64,000 bases of DNA from Atrichornis clamosus (lineage: Eukaryota; Chordata; Aves; Passeriformes; Menuridae). Position 1 is the stretch's first letter. Each line of letters starts with the position of its first letter. The notes beneath the pieces are model-generated. The model worked only from the letters and a program-made list of their open reading frames with translations, ran no database searches and was not told the origin of the DNA. Location: the NCBI GenBank assembly GCA_013400975.1, contig WBMZ01009006.1, positions 124,001 through 188,000 on the forward strand, in the 5' to 3' direction. The translations under genes and the position numbers were made by a program. Of the stretch, positions 1-9,912 are shown one piece after another.

Positions 1-389
1 TGAGAGAAGCCATGGCAGCCTACTTCCAGCTGAACACCAACACACACAGCTTACGGTTCCAGAGAGTAGCTGTGGTGAATTCAGCCAAGGGAATTCTACT
101 GGCTCCTTCTCCTTATATTCAAAACCAGAAAAATTAAGGGTTTATTCTTCAAACAAACCCTTTCCAGCCAAGACCTGGGGAAGACAGGGTGAATTAATAT
201 CCCACTGGTCAGTAAATGTGAAGGTGGTTTCTCTGAAAGGGGACACAATTTGAAGTTCCTCTGAAGCTGTTAGGATTCTGTGGATGTGGGAGCCATTTGG
301 ACAGGAGAGCAAACTATTTATGTAACACACACTCCAGGCCTGCTTCCAAAATGCTGGCCTTTGATCAGGAAAAGACATTATCCAAAGCC
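1..389. other. Unique sequence, no gene seen
   Basis: I see no coding region, RNA gene or recognisable transposon here. Two overlapping open frames begin near 280 and 297 and run into the tandem array to the right. Their composition comes from the array, so I do not treat them as genes. Confidence 0.5.
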
Positions 390-935
390 AACTTTACAAA
401 CACCAGCAAGAGTGCCAGAGTGGCCAGATGGTGCTCGGGTACCACTGCAGCCCCCTGGACCGATTCCCTTGCAAACACTGGCAACTGTGATGGGCAAGGA
501 CGCACCCTCCCTCCCCATCGCTCCCTTCATAAATCCAGCAAGGTGTGCCAACTTTCCCCGGCAGCATCAGGCACTCCTGCAGCTCCCTACTGCTCCTCTC
601 ATAAGCAAGCTGCCAGTGGGCCCTCACAGTGCCAAATATTGCTGCATCTTCCAAACTGCTTCCCTCGCAAGCACTGGCAGAGGTGCTACGACAGCGTCAC
701 TACTGATCCGCTCCTCCTTACCCTTTCAATTGCAGGTACTGGCAGTGATGCCAAGGTACTCAAATCGTGCCAGACATCAATAAAGGTGCTTTGCAATAAT
801 ACCTTCTTGCAAGAAATGGCAAAAAAGACCCAAGTATCCATATGGTGCTCTAATAACTTTCCCTTGCCCTTTATGGCTCGCAAACACTGGCAAGGATACC
901 AAGCCGCCCAGAGTAACCTTACAAATCTTTGAGGA
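390..935. repeat. Degenerate minisatellite, about 69-bp units
   Basis: A motif close to GCAAACACTGGCA recurs near 394, 468, 664, 729, 806 and 876, with weaker copies near 527 and 597. Spacings run from 59 to 77 bases, mean about 69, so there are roughly eight diverged units. A second shared word, the complement of AGCACCATATGG, sits in the spacer of at least two units (near 430 and 840). The same motif falls in different reading frames from unit to unit, which argues against a protein repeat. Two long plus-strand open frames cross the array only because the units happen to lack stops. Several units pair TGGCA with TGCCA a few bases apart, resembling nuclear factor I half-sites; binding is inference. 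Confidence 0.5.
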
Positions 936-993
936 ACTCCCTAATCAGAGGAAAAGTAATATTTCAGTGCTGTTGGCAGGCAGTTTCACTTAC

Positions 994-1085
994 CCATATG
1001 TAATTCACAGCTATCTACAAGTTTATAAGCAACTGCTCTTGCAACAACTACCATCTCTTCTGTCTTCAGCACCAGGAGAGCTGCC
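994..1085 (-). other. Candidate coding exon (92 bp), unknown gene
   Basis: Read on the minus strand, a pyrimidine-rich tract ending TTCCTCAG meets an open block that finishes exactly at a consensus GTAAGT donor (positions 993-988). The block carries one base of a split codon, thirty sense codons, then one base of the next. The peptide includes EEMVVVARAVAYKLVDSCE, which is well mixed and not low complexity. I do not recognise the protein. Entry phase is 2 and exit phase is 1. The exon-like block at 1341-1543 lies upstream on the same strand, but its exit phase is 0, so the two cannot be joined directly. The block may be a real exon, a fragment of an old element, or a chance splice pairing. 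Confidence 0.25.
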
Positions 1086-1340
1086 CTGAGGAAAACCCCA
1101 GATGTACCCAGCCAATACCCCTAAATGCTGTGACACAAACCAGTGCTGCTAAACTGAGCTTCTTCGCCTGCCTGTTTGCTGTGATGGGTTTAGGTGGCAC
1201 AGTGTGTTCCAGTGGCACAGCGCACCCACTGGGAGGCCATTAGCGGCAAATGCCTCAGAGTCTGGCACATGTATAAAGAAGGGAAAAGAAATCATGCCCT
1301 AAGTGATGCATTAGAGACCTTATGCTAATTAAAAACTTAC

Positions 1341-1543
1341 ATGGTTCCAATCTCTTCCTATTACTGCTGTATATTCTTCACTGACCCACAAACCAAAATC
1401 GAGCTTTAGCCAGTAAGAGCAGAGAAGCAGATTTTTTCTAATACTATCACCTGAAAGCATTGTCCCTGTTTTCCTCCACTGATACCACTTGGCCTCTTTG
1501 GCCAGCTCCAAACCTATGCCACTTCCACTTGTGAAGGAAAACA
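1341..1543 (-). other. Candidate coding exon (203 bp), unknown gene
   Basis: On the minus strand, an acceptor-like stretch reading CTTTCATCTTCTGCCAG is followed by 203 bases open in one frame, ending at a perfect GTAAGT donor (1340-1335). The encoded segment of about 67 residues includes LDFGLWVSEEYTAVIGRDWN near its end. I cannot place it in a family. An internal pyrimidine-rich stretch could be an alternative acceptor, leaving a shorter exon. Entry phase is 1 and exit phase 0. An open run of this length is only mildly unusual by chance, so the splice signals are the main support. Confidence 0.2.
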
Positions 1544-3038
1544 CTGGCAGAAGATGAAAGGCGGCTTCTGTGCTCTAAATGCCTCATACTTTGATTAAAA
1601 ATGTTTTTGTCAATTAGAGATTGATTTTTGCTGTTCATTAAAGTGATGGATGTCAGTGCTGATGGAGGTGATATTTTACCCTGCAGTGGCCTGCTATACA
1701 GATGAGCAGGAGAAAGCCAGAGGCTCCAGTTTGCTAGAATGGAGTTGATGACCAGGACTGGGATAAAATAGGCCAGTCAGAGGATGGAGAAATGAGTGCT
1801 GTAGTTCTCAGGGAAGAGCAGTGGGAAGCTCTCATTGCAGAGTTTTGTAGTCAGTCCTCACCACTTTATCCTTCTGAAGGCACAGTGCATGCTGAAGACA
1901 GATTTTAAGTAGAGCTGGAGATGTGGGGTTTTTTGGAGGGTTGCACAGCAGGAATGAAGACATGGATTGTATAGATGCCACAAGCTGGTAAGTTTTTACA
2001 TGTAGGCCATGCAAAATTTGCCCAACTCAAGCTGAGTTTCTCTTCTCTAGGAACTCACATCCTGACACTTGCATCAAAAGAATATTCCCTGAGAGGAAGA
2101 AAGGGCTGTTCTTATACTGCATGGGATAGCTGCAAGCTAAGATATGATTTCCATCAGAAAATCCAAGAGCTTCGAATCAAGGGCTGTACTGCAGTTTTCC
2201 AAAAATTAATCTACTTTCACCACCCACTTTCTGCAGGGCAGGGGCTATACCTTACTTGTGTTGCTACTGAGAGGGTAAGACAGGAAGTTATTTTCAGCTG
2301 CAGTATTTTCCAAGGCTGTACCCATCTTGCTTTTGGCATTATTAGCCCACACCATGTGGATGAGGAAAATCAGAAGTTGCACATGAAATAATAGTGGAGT
2401 CAGACCATCTACTGGAAGCAGCAAAGTACACACAAATATGACATCTCCCTGGGGCTGGATCTCCCCAGAACTACCAATATCTGCAGAAGAGAGTTTGGGC
2501 ATCCACACATCTTCTGAACTAAGATACACCCCTCTGACAACCCAGCTGGATTTTACAGATTTTTTCAACCTACGTAACATCCATCCATGGTTTTGCAGGC
2601 ATGGAAAGAGAAAGAAATGTGGCTGTGCCCCAGAGGAGAGTCCTGATGCAGCGGAAATTCAAAGGTACAATTCAGTGGCCTGACAACAGTCCCCATACAA
2701 AACATCCCAGTCTCCAAGAAAGCCATGTGGAACTAGCAGCTCCAGCAGATCTTGCAGCAGCTTCACTCTTTGCTGGGGCAATAGCAGGAGGATTCAAGTG
2801 TACACAATGTTATGATTAGATGAAATGGGCTGAATAATGCCCTTCACACCGTGCTGTCCTCCTGCCTTCTGCAGGGACGTAGAGCAGCCGCATGGCAGTC
2901 ACTAATGCACAACAAAGGGCTGAAACACAGCTCTGCAAAAATGAACCTGCTCCCTTTCACCGCTGAAATCTGTTATCCGTAGGTCCCCCATCTCCTTCAA
3001 GGTCCAGTTTTAGACACAAACTGTGTGTGCATATAAAA
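1544..3038. other. Unique sequence, no gene seen
   Basis: No recognisable transposon or RNA gene. A plus-strand open frame of 138 codons at 1975-2391 and its neighbours have no domain I recognise. Inside it, a strong acceptor (CCACTTTCTGCAG, ending 2236) and a GTAAGA donor at 2275 bracket only 38 bases; I regard this as chance. Confidence 0.4.
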
Positions 3039-3061
3039 ACACACACACACACACACACACA
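3039..3061. repeat. (AC)n microsatellite
   Basis: An uninterrupted AC dinucleotide run of about eleven units, followed by an imperfect CA/TA stretch to about 3080. Likely length-polymorphic. Confidence 0.95.
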
Positions 3062-3300
3062 TACACAGACACATATATTTGTATGCTGATGAGATCGTTA
3101 AATTTATCAGCTCTCCAATTCATTTGAGGTTCGTTATGGAGCTGCAGCACTGCTCCTTTCATCTGGAAATGGAAAGGGAACGGCCTTTACCCCTTTCTCG
3201 AAATTAAAGCGAAATGGGTACCATTTTATTTTAAGTGCCCATTAACTAAAGCGTAACTGAAACCAAGTTACAATGGGTGCCTCAGGGGAATGCACATGGG

Positions 3301-3345
3301 AGACACACACACACACACTCACTCACACACTCACCCACCAACAGC
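3301..3345. repeat. Imperfect CA-rich simple repeat
   Basis: AC dinucleotides broken by TCACTCA interruptions. A second CA-type tract within 250 bases of the one at 3039. Confidence 0.85.
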
Positions 3346-6335
3346 AAACGGCGGCAGGCACAAAAATCCGGGAAATAAACATCAAAGCACTTCATAGTGC
3401 AGTGATAGTTAAAAGCCTATTTTACACCCAGAAATGGGGAGAAATGCAGGCCCAAGAGCTCTTCAGTGCTTTTGAAAGATCCATTTAAGTCTTATTAAAA
3501 TATTACCTGCTTTTTTTTTTTTTGCCTTTTACTGGATTTAAACTCTTAATTCATCTTCTGTAATTTTTTCTGCACTTGGCTATTGTAAGGGGGAAAAAGA
3601 CTCAATACTGTTAGTAAAAGGATCTAATTGGTAACTTCTTTTCATCTCAGAAGCCCCCCTCCCTCCTCCTCCTTCTCTCATTCCTTACAGGTTGGGTCAT
3701 AGCAGCTTTCTTAATCTTTTGAGATTATTCTTTTGTGGTTTGATGAGACTTCACTAGACTCTTAAATCTTTTCATTTCACCTCATTTAAATATTTTGGCC
3801 AATTGCTGAAGTTAATGATGATGAATAGGATTAAGATTAAAGGCTTAAAAGGGTTAGGAGGAGGAAAAAATATATTTCATTTCCAACAATGCATACAGAA
3901 GTCTCTTTTCCTCTGTTGCATTACCTCTCTGTTAGGGCTGTAGCTTGGAGCTCTTGGCAGGTCTCTGACATGGCTGCATCTGTCTGTCTGCGTCTGTCTG
4001 TCTCTCTGTCACATCTCTCTTTGGCACCGAGTTCAGTCGAAAAAGATCACAACCTTTGCACTGTCTTTGCATATGCTCACTTGTTCTCTGTGCTGTCTGC
4101 CTCTGCTTGTGCTCTCTCTGTGCCTGCCTGACTTATTCTAAACCCACGTATCTGAGTATAACCTTTCAAAGATGTCACTTAAAATAAAAAAACCCTATAC
4201 ATTTATATAGACAAAATTATCCTTATCATTTTGCACAGCAATTTAGAAGACAACCAGCCTGAAACTCTTGTCTGTGCACAGTACAACCCTTTCCCTAAGA
4301 AAGAAATCTTCTCCTTTATTATTCTTTAACTCCTTTTCATACACTGATTTCCTCTGGTACAAAGTCAAAAATTCATCCCCATAGTCTCTGAAGCCACAGA
4401 AATTGGACCAAACTGGAAATCTAGCTGCAACTAAATAAGTCATATTTTCCCATCAGTCTTTTTCTTGAAAACATAAAAATAATCTCTCAGAAATTGCAAT
4501 TCTAGGAAGTCTTAGATCAGTTTGGACAGGCTGGAGTCCCTCCGGCTGCTGTTTCAAAATCAGTGGAGAAGCGAGTTAATGGAGTGGCTTGGGTGAATAT
4601 TGCAAGTTGCCAAATGAAACCAGGCAATTCTCTGTCAAACCCACTTTTGCCAGGTAAATTGTGAGCTGGTGGTACCACACCTCAACAAAAATTTCCTTTG
4701 CTATGGCTGAAGCAGCAAGGAGAAGGTGGGTGGATGGCAGCAGTCAGTTCCTGGAGTAGAACCAGGCTAGGGGAACTTGTCAGTGCAGTCCAAGACCCCT
4801 GCTCTGACAGGGCAATCTCCATGTTTGCCTAGACACACCTCTTCCATCTTCAGTGTAAATCCAGATCTTCTCCAACACAAACTTTTTTCATGGGCGGAGG
4901 GGAGGGCGAATGCATTTTCCAGGCTTCAGTGAAACGGTTGCATGAGAGGCAACATCATTTATAATGTTAAGGATTAAAAATGGCTTACTGTGGGGAATAA
5001 AGTGAGCTATGGGTCTGCTGCAGATTTCTGGCACATTGAACAAACTGTACTAAAGCTCTAACCTGAAATATTTATAACTATATTTACCAGAGTTCATGTT
5101 AGACTTGGTTGGGGCAGAGCAGGTCCTTTGACAAAGGAGGAATGTGCACAGGGCTGAAGTCTGTCTGGGCTCAATGAAAGATGAACAAGGAGGGGGATGA
5201 GAGCTGAATGGAGGGAGCTGGAAAATGATTTGGTGTTGCCTTAGGCAAAACACCAAGTCCACAAGAGAAGCAGTTCTGCTAACATGAGTCTAAGGATCAA
5301 GTATGACTGATACCAAACTTGACAGGGAAAAGCTAATGGATGTACAAGGATGGACAAATACAAGGATTCACCACTGCAGACTGAGGGAAATACATGTACA
5401 ATTTGCAGGGCTATTTTAGATTATCCTTGTACAACACCCTCACCAATTCTGCTTTGGCCAGCGTGAGCAGATGCCCTGGTGAGGAAGCCCCACGTGTATC
5501 TGCAGCTCAGGGCAATGCAGCACCAGCAACAGAAGGACACATCTTGCCTCCTGGATGACAACTCAAGCAGAGGTGCCATTTCCTTAGTGAAACTGCTGAA
5601 ATGAGAGACTTTTTGGAAAACCCTAGGCATTGCAGGCACTGCATAATCATTGTCCAGGCACAACAGAAAGGTGACTCTCCCTGTGGAGGTTTGTTATCTT
5701 AAACGTGTCCAGAAACGTGTTCGGCTCTTTACACTTCTTAAGGTCTCAGCAGCACCTTCTCTAACTGCAGGGTGGAAAAATCCTAGTGTGCTCAACAAAT
5801 TCAAAATAAAATGTTTTGACTGACACAATGGGCTTGAACCAGAGACTCCTAGAGATAAAAGCAGAAGGTAAGGAATCAAGTGGTTGCTCATCAGCAGACT
5901 GCAGAGCAGCCTGATAGCTGTGCAAGATTTTATGGATGCAGTGGCAGATTTTAAGGGGCATATGAACTAAGAAGATTTTTACTCCTTAAAACTACTCCTT
6001 AAAAGTCCTCTCCACTGCCAAGCAGAGAGGCTGCTGGAAGAACAGCTGTGATGGGTATGAGGAGTGTGCAATGGCCCATCACAGCTACATCCGTTCCCAG
6101 TGCACATTTTCCATCTTCATTTGCTGCCCTAAGCATTTGTGCAGATTTGTAAATAGTACACAGATATCATATTCTGTGGCGAAGCAGACCATCTCTTCAC
6201 AAAATGCACTCAGTTTTTAAAGGCTTCATCTGAAGTAACAGATGAAAGAAAAGAAAAGGAAAAACATTCCCTTTTTTCCTTCTTCAAGATTGAAATTTTT
6301 AATTTTTTTTAACTGTATCCAATATCAGGAGGATA
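3346..6335. other. Mostly unique sequence; simple repeats and one regulatory-looking block
   Basis: No gene recognised. It holds a T13 run (3511-3523), a pyrimidine tract (3653-3689) ending in an acceptor-like TTCCTTACAG, and a TCTG tetranucleotide repeat (3979-4010). A non-repetitive block at 4515-4672 contains GAGTTAATGG and TTGCCAAATGAAAC and has the look of a conserved non-coding element, which the sequence alone cannot prove. The 66-codon minus-strand frame at 4243-4443 matches nothing I know. Confidence 0.4.
3979..4010. repeat. TCTG tetranucleotide microsatellite
   Basis: Repeated TCTG units with a CG interruption near 3991, passing into TCTC at the right end. Confidence 0.9.
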
Positions 6336-6451
6336 CCTGGTCCATTATTTAAATGGATCCATTTATTAAAAATCCATTCTTTAAAAAATAGGATCCATTA
6401 TTTTAAAAAATAAAATTAGGATACATTATTAAAAAAATAAAATTATAAATA
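6336..6451. repeat. AT-rich short tandem repeat, about 28-bp units
   Basis: Two clear adjacent units begin AGGATCCATTATTTT at 6390 and AGGATACATTATTAAA at 6418, and each ends in an A-rich run and AAAATT. Weaker copies of the ATCCATT core lie to the left, from about 6340. The tract is almost pure A/T apart from the GGATCC word. No coding potential. Confidence 0.65.
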
Positions 6452-7678
6452 ATTTTAAAAGATAAGAGAAGCAAGGTTTAATAAAATCTAATACATTTTT
6501 TTTTCACCTCTTGTTTCTAGAATACAAGCCTTGAACACTTTCAATTTAGTAAAAAAAAAGGGAAAAGGACCTAAGGATATTGCTTGAGGATTCAGGACCT
6601 TCAAAAGAGAGATGTAAAGAAACATCAAAGGCAGGTGTGTGCCTGCATGAGTGTGCTGCCCGTGTGTCTGTCCATGTCTCTCCTCTTTCTCAGGGGCACA
6701 GATGCAGCTTGGCCCCCTGCCTTGACTCCATAATGAATTACTGTTCCCTCTGAGCTCTCTTTTCTTCAGCCTTGGAAAAACCATCATGTCACTGAGGCTG
6801 GGGCTTCAGTCGCCCACAGCTGTAAACCTGTCCAGTTTTCTGAGAGCTCTTGGGGTACTCTTGACCTGGGCTGCTGTGCTACTTTCCCTGAGCTTCCTCT
6901 TTAGTCATCACTTATTGATTCAGCTCTTTAGCAAATACCAGTTCATAAAGAGATGTTAAAGTCAGTGAAAAAAAAACAAGAAAACACACCAACATTCCTT
7001 TACATGTGAAAAAATTCCCCTCTAAAATTTCAGAACTATTTCATAACTAGAGAAACACATGAAACTGATGAAGCTCCAGAGAAAACTAAAAAGAGAGCCC
7101 AATTTCAGGACAAAGAGGTTGTTCTCATGCCTGTCTGGGTGTGGAAAAGACAAATCTGCATCCCTGCTATGACTATGGCAATACAGGATCTGAGCTGTGT
7201 TTCCCACATCTCCAGTAGCACAAGCTAATGTCACAAGCTAGTACCACATGCTGGTATTAGCTGCTTGATATGCAATATTCTCATTCATTTAGAATGAAAA
7301 ATTTTCTAGCTGATAGTTGCCTACATAAATACAGTCTCAACTTTAATAAATTAACATATCCCAACTAAACTAAACTAAATTAAGAGTCATCAAATAACTC
7401 AAGAATTCCCAGCTAGCTCTTCCAAAAAAAAGATATGTTATTGCCCAGGCACAAGTAATAATAATGCAAAACCTCTTTTGGCAACAACTGAATAAGTCTG
7501 TATGAGCAGAAGAGGCTGGCAGATCTGTCTGCCTTATCACTGAGCTATGCCTGCTCATGACCTTTACTTCTTTTGGTTTTGGTTAATGAATTCACCAGGT
7601 AAACCTCACTTTAGCTGAGATTCTTTTGACAGCTATTAAATCCTATGTATTTTTTATTTTACCCCTCATTTGTTACAG
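6452..7678. other. Unique sequence, no gene seen
   Basis: Short open frames on the minus strand (6488-6787, 7022-7234, 7370-7558) have no recognisable domain. I see no repeat apart from a few A runs. Confidence 0.4.
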
Positions 7679-7745
7679 TGCTGTGCACACAGAATGGAGT
7701 GGCAGCTATGAATTCAGCAATCAGCAAAGCTTGGCATTGATCAAG
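7679..7745 (+). other. Candidate exon (67 bp), unknown gene
   Basis: A long T-rich tract ending TTTGTTACAG is followed by 67 bases ending AAG at a perfect GTGAGT donor. One frame is open: one base completing a codon, then 22 codons reading AVHTEWSGSYEF and onward to LALIK. The exit phase is 0. A second strong splice pair lies about 1 kb downstream (8792-8807). Spliced together, the frame stays open. I do not recognise the protein. The length is not a multiple of three, so a non-coding RNA exon is equally possible. Confidence 0.22.
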
Positions 7746-8274
7746 GTGAGTATTTTCATTCAAGCATTCTTGAGACTCTTGTCAGTGCCCAGCTGCTCCT
7801 TCACAGGCTCCCGATAATCTCAGCGCTATTTCTTTTGAATGAGGTTAAAGCAGCCTTTATTGGTAAAGACTACTGAAACCAAAACAGTAGTTTTTGCCTA
7901 GAGAATTAGGCCAGTCCAATAGATGGGCTTAGAATACCAACATGGAGACTGCTCCATGCCAGCCTGATGGAGCCATTATGCACCAGAGAACAAGGATGGA
8001 CTGAACAGAGAGGAAGAGAACCAAAGGCAGAAGTGGAAAGATGAAGCAGAAAAGCAGCGCTAGCTTTAAAGCCCAGGCATAGAGATTTACAGAAGAACAA
8101 TCCAAAAAAACCCATTCAAATTACCTCCATTAGCTGAGAAAGTCTCCCAGCCCCAATATATCTATCCTATCGTAGCAGCAAGGACACTGTAAGCAGACAA
8201 GAATGAAGATGATGTTGAGACCTGCATAAAGATGCAGGTGGGGGCCCACAATTAGAAATTCAGAGCTATGCCAT

Positions 8275-8500
8275 GTGCTACCATTTAGATCTGAAGTTCT
8301 AGTTGGATCATGTTCGAAGGAAAGGTCATCCCCAAAGTCACATCTGGCTTTAGAGCCAAAGAACCCCCAAGAGTGGATATGCTGAGTCCCAGCACTAAAG
8401 TCAATGTTAGGAATGCAAATAAGAAGAGTGCTCCTAAAAGGGATATTTGGAGAACAGCCAAAACAAAAGAGTCTGATTCCCTCCATCCCACCATGATATA
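8275..8500 (-). pseudogene. Hydrophobic broken frames, possibly a membrane-protein relic
   Basis: Minus-strand frames here overlap in two phases. One reads GMEGIRLFCFG and then polar residues. The other reads GALFLFAFLTLTLVLGLS and then LALKPDVTLGMTF. Joined by a frameshift near 8430, the order of pieces loosely recalls the TMEM17/TMEM216/TMEM80 (Transmem_17) family, where an IRL-aromatic-GxxGN stretch precedes a hydrophobic helix and a VLRxDV-type motif. The match is visual and weak. Hydrophobic segments arise easily by chance in T-rich DNA, and there are no introns, tail or duplication signs to settle it. Confidence 0.12.
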
Positions 8501-8791
8501 AATCAGTCATGCTGATGAAAAACGGCAGTACCAGTGGGATGTGGGCCTGGGTTGCATGACACTGGGAATGTGCAGGATACTCTCAGTTATGCTCACACTG
8601 CTCCTAGCAGCCCCAGAGTTTGCAGGTTAAAGCACAAAAATGATCACTAGCAGAAGTTGAAAGAATTTCACAGAAGACAGTGTGGTAATGCTCTCTGCAA
8701 TACCTGCTCTGAATTCTCCCCAAGAACAAGAATTTTGAGACTAATTTCGCAGAAGCTCATGGGATGAATGTTGTCTCTTTTTTCTGTGCAG

Positions 8792-8807
8792 AAATTATCT
8801 GGAAATG
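8792..8807 (+). other. Candidate microexon (16 bp)
   Basis: A strong pyrimidine tract ending TTTCTGTGCAG is followed by 16 bases and a GTGAGT donor. If joined to 7679-7745 it adds KLSGN plus one base without a stop. Chance is a serious alternative for so short a segment. Confidence 0.12.
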
Positions 8808-9004
8808 GTGAGTTGCTAGTCTAGTTTTATGAGCTCCTAAAACTATTCTTTGAATAATAATTGGCCTGAAGTTCGTCTGTTGAAAGAGCTCAATATTCAG
8901 CATTCAACTCAGGGCAACAGCACATTGGCTCTAGAAGGGGAGGGCTTGGGGGGAATGACTCCCTCCAGAGTCACGGCCACACCACATGTGGCAAACCAAG
9001 TTTA

Positions 9005-9445
9005 AAATAGCTGCAGATGGAGAGGAGATATGTCATTTGGAAATTACTTGAGCGCTGTTTGAAGCAGCCGTTAGCTGTGCAGCAAACAGACTCTGCAAAT
9101 AGAATTGCTGTGTGCAACACAACCTGGGACTAATGTAACCTCCTGTTTCCGATTACCGGGACAAGCTCTGAAGCCTGCCATCCACAGAAACTAATACCAA
9201 GGACTAGGGAACGGTGAAAGTTTTATGGAACACAGGGCAACAGAAGCCAGTTTGCATGATTAAAATTAAATCTCCAAAAGGAATTGATTGTCTCTCCTTG
9301 ATACAGAGCGCTAACTCTAATAAGATCTTTCATCATGAGGAGGCCTCCGCAAGACTGGCATTGGAGGAGAAAGTAATACTGTGAATTTCTAACCACGAGA
9401 GTGTGAATTTAAATAAAACTGGATATGCATTTGCCTAGCTTTTGG
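9005..9445. promoter_or_regulatory. Possible conserved non-coding element
   Basis: This block has no repeat signature and is dense in words typical of developmental enhancers: a TTTGCAT octamer-like word at 9251, followed by GATTAAAATTAAA, an ATTACTTGAG word resembling an NKX-type site near 9045, and ATATGCATTTG near 9423. The exon-like block at 9450 abuts its right end. That it is conserved is inference. Confidence 0.25.
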
Positions 9446-9449
9446 GCAG

Positions 9450-9515
9450 TGACCAAAAAGAAGGCAAAAAAGAAATCTCCGCTGATAAGACAGCTTATTG
9501 AAATGGTTCCACACG
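9450..9515 (+). other. Candidate exon (66 bp), lysine-rich peptide
   Basis: The acceptor-like CTAGCTTTTGGGCAG is followed by 66 bases ending at a perfect GTAAGT donor. One frame is open with entry and exit phase both 1, so the block could be skipped without a frameshift. It encodes TKKKAKKKSPLIRQLIEMVP, then H and one base of a further codon. The sequence is basic at the start and amphipathic at the end. I cannot name the gene. The A-rich first half could also be the complement of a minus-strand pyrimidine tract. Confidence 0.25.
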
Positions 9516-9842
9516 GTAAGTTGAACCAGATAAAAACAATGCTGAGATGCAATGACTCTGTTTTGCTTTGATTTCCTTCTAAATTAGCCATTCAGTTCTA
9601 TTAGAAGAGGAAATTGCAGCCTATGCTGGACAAATACTCTCCTTGGCAATTAAGGAAGGATCTTAGTTCAGCCAAGTATATATTCCTTCTAAGTACATAT
9701 CCTTTTAAAATGGTAGGACTGGCTAAAGGGCTCAACTATGGCACACTCCTTTTCCTGCTCCATGGGGAAGTCACTCTACCTTTCTTGCCTATAGACACAA
9801 CAATATTTCCTTGCACTTTAATTCTTATACCTCTCCCAAGGC

Positions 9843-9912
9843 TTGCAGCACTGGACTAGGACTCTCTGGGTAGGCAGGATATTGGCAGCTCAGTCCACTG
9901 ACAGCGAGGTGA
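9843..9912 (+). mobile_element. MIR-like SINE fragment (5' head)
   Basis: The stretch carries GCACTGGACTAGGACTCTC, then GGCAGCTCAGTCCACTGAC. This parallels the tRNA-derived head of MIR-type SINEs, where a box-A-like GCACTGGACTGGGACTC precedes a GGCTCTGCCACTGAC segment. The right-hand part is missing or too decayed to follow. Confidence 0.4.

Noticed and set aside
297..932. 211-codon plus-strand open frame
   Set aside because: It spans the degenerate tandem array, and the repeated DNA motif falls in different frames from unit to unit. The absence of stops reflects composition, not a protein repeat.
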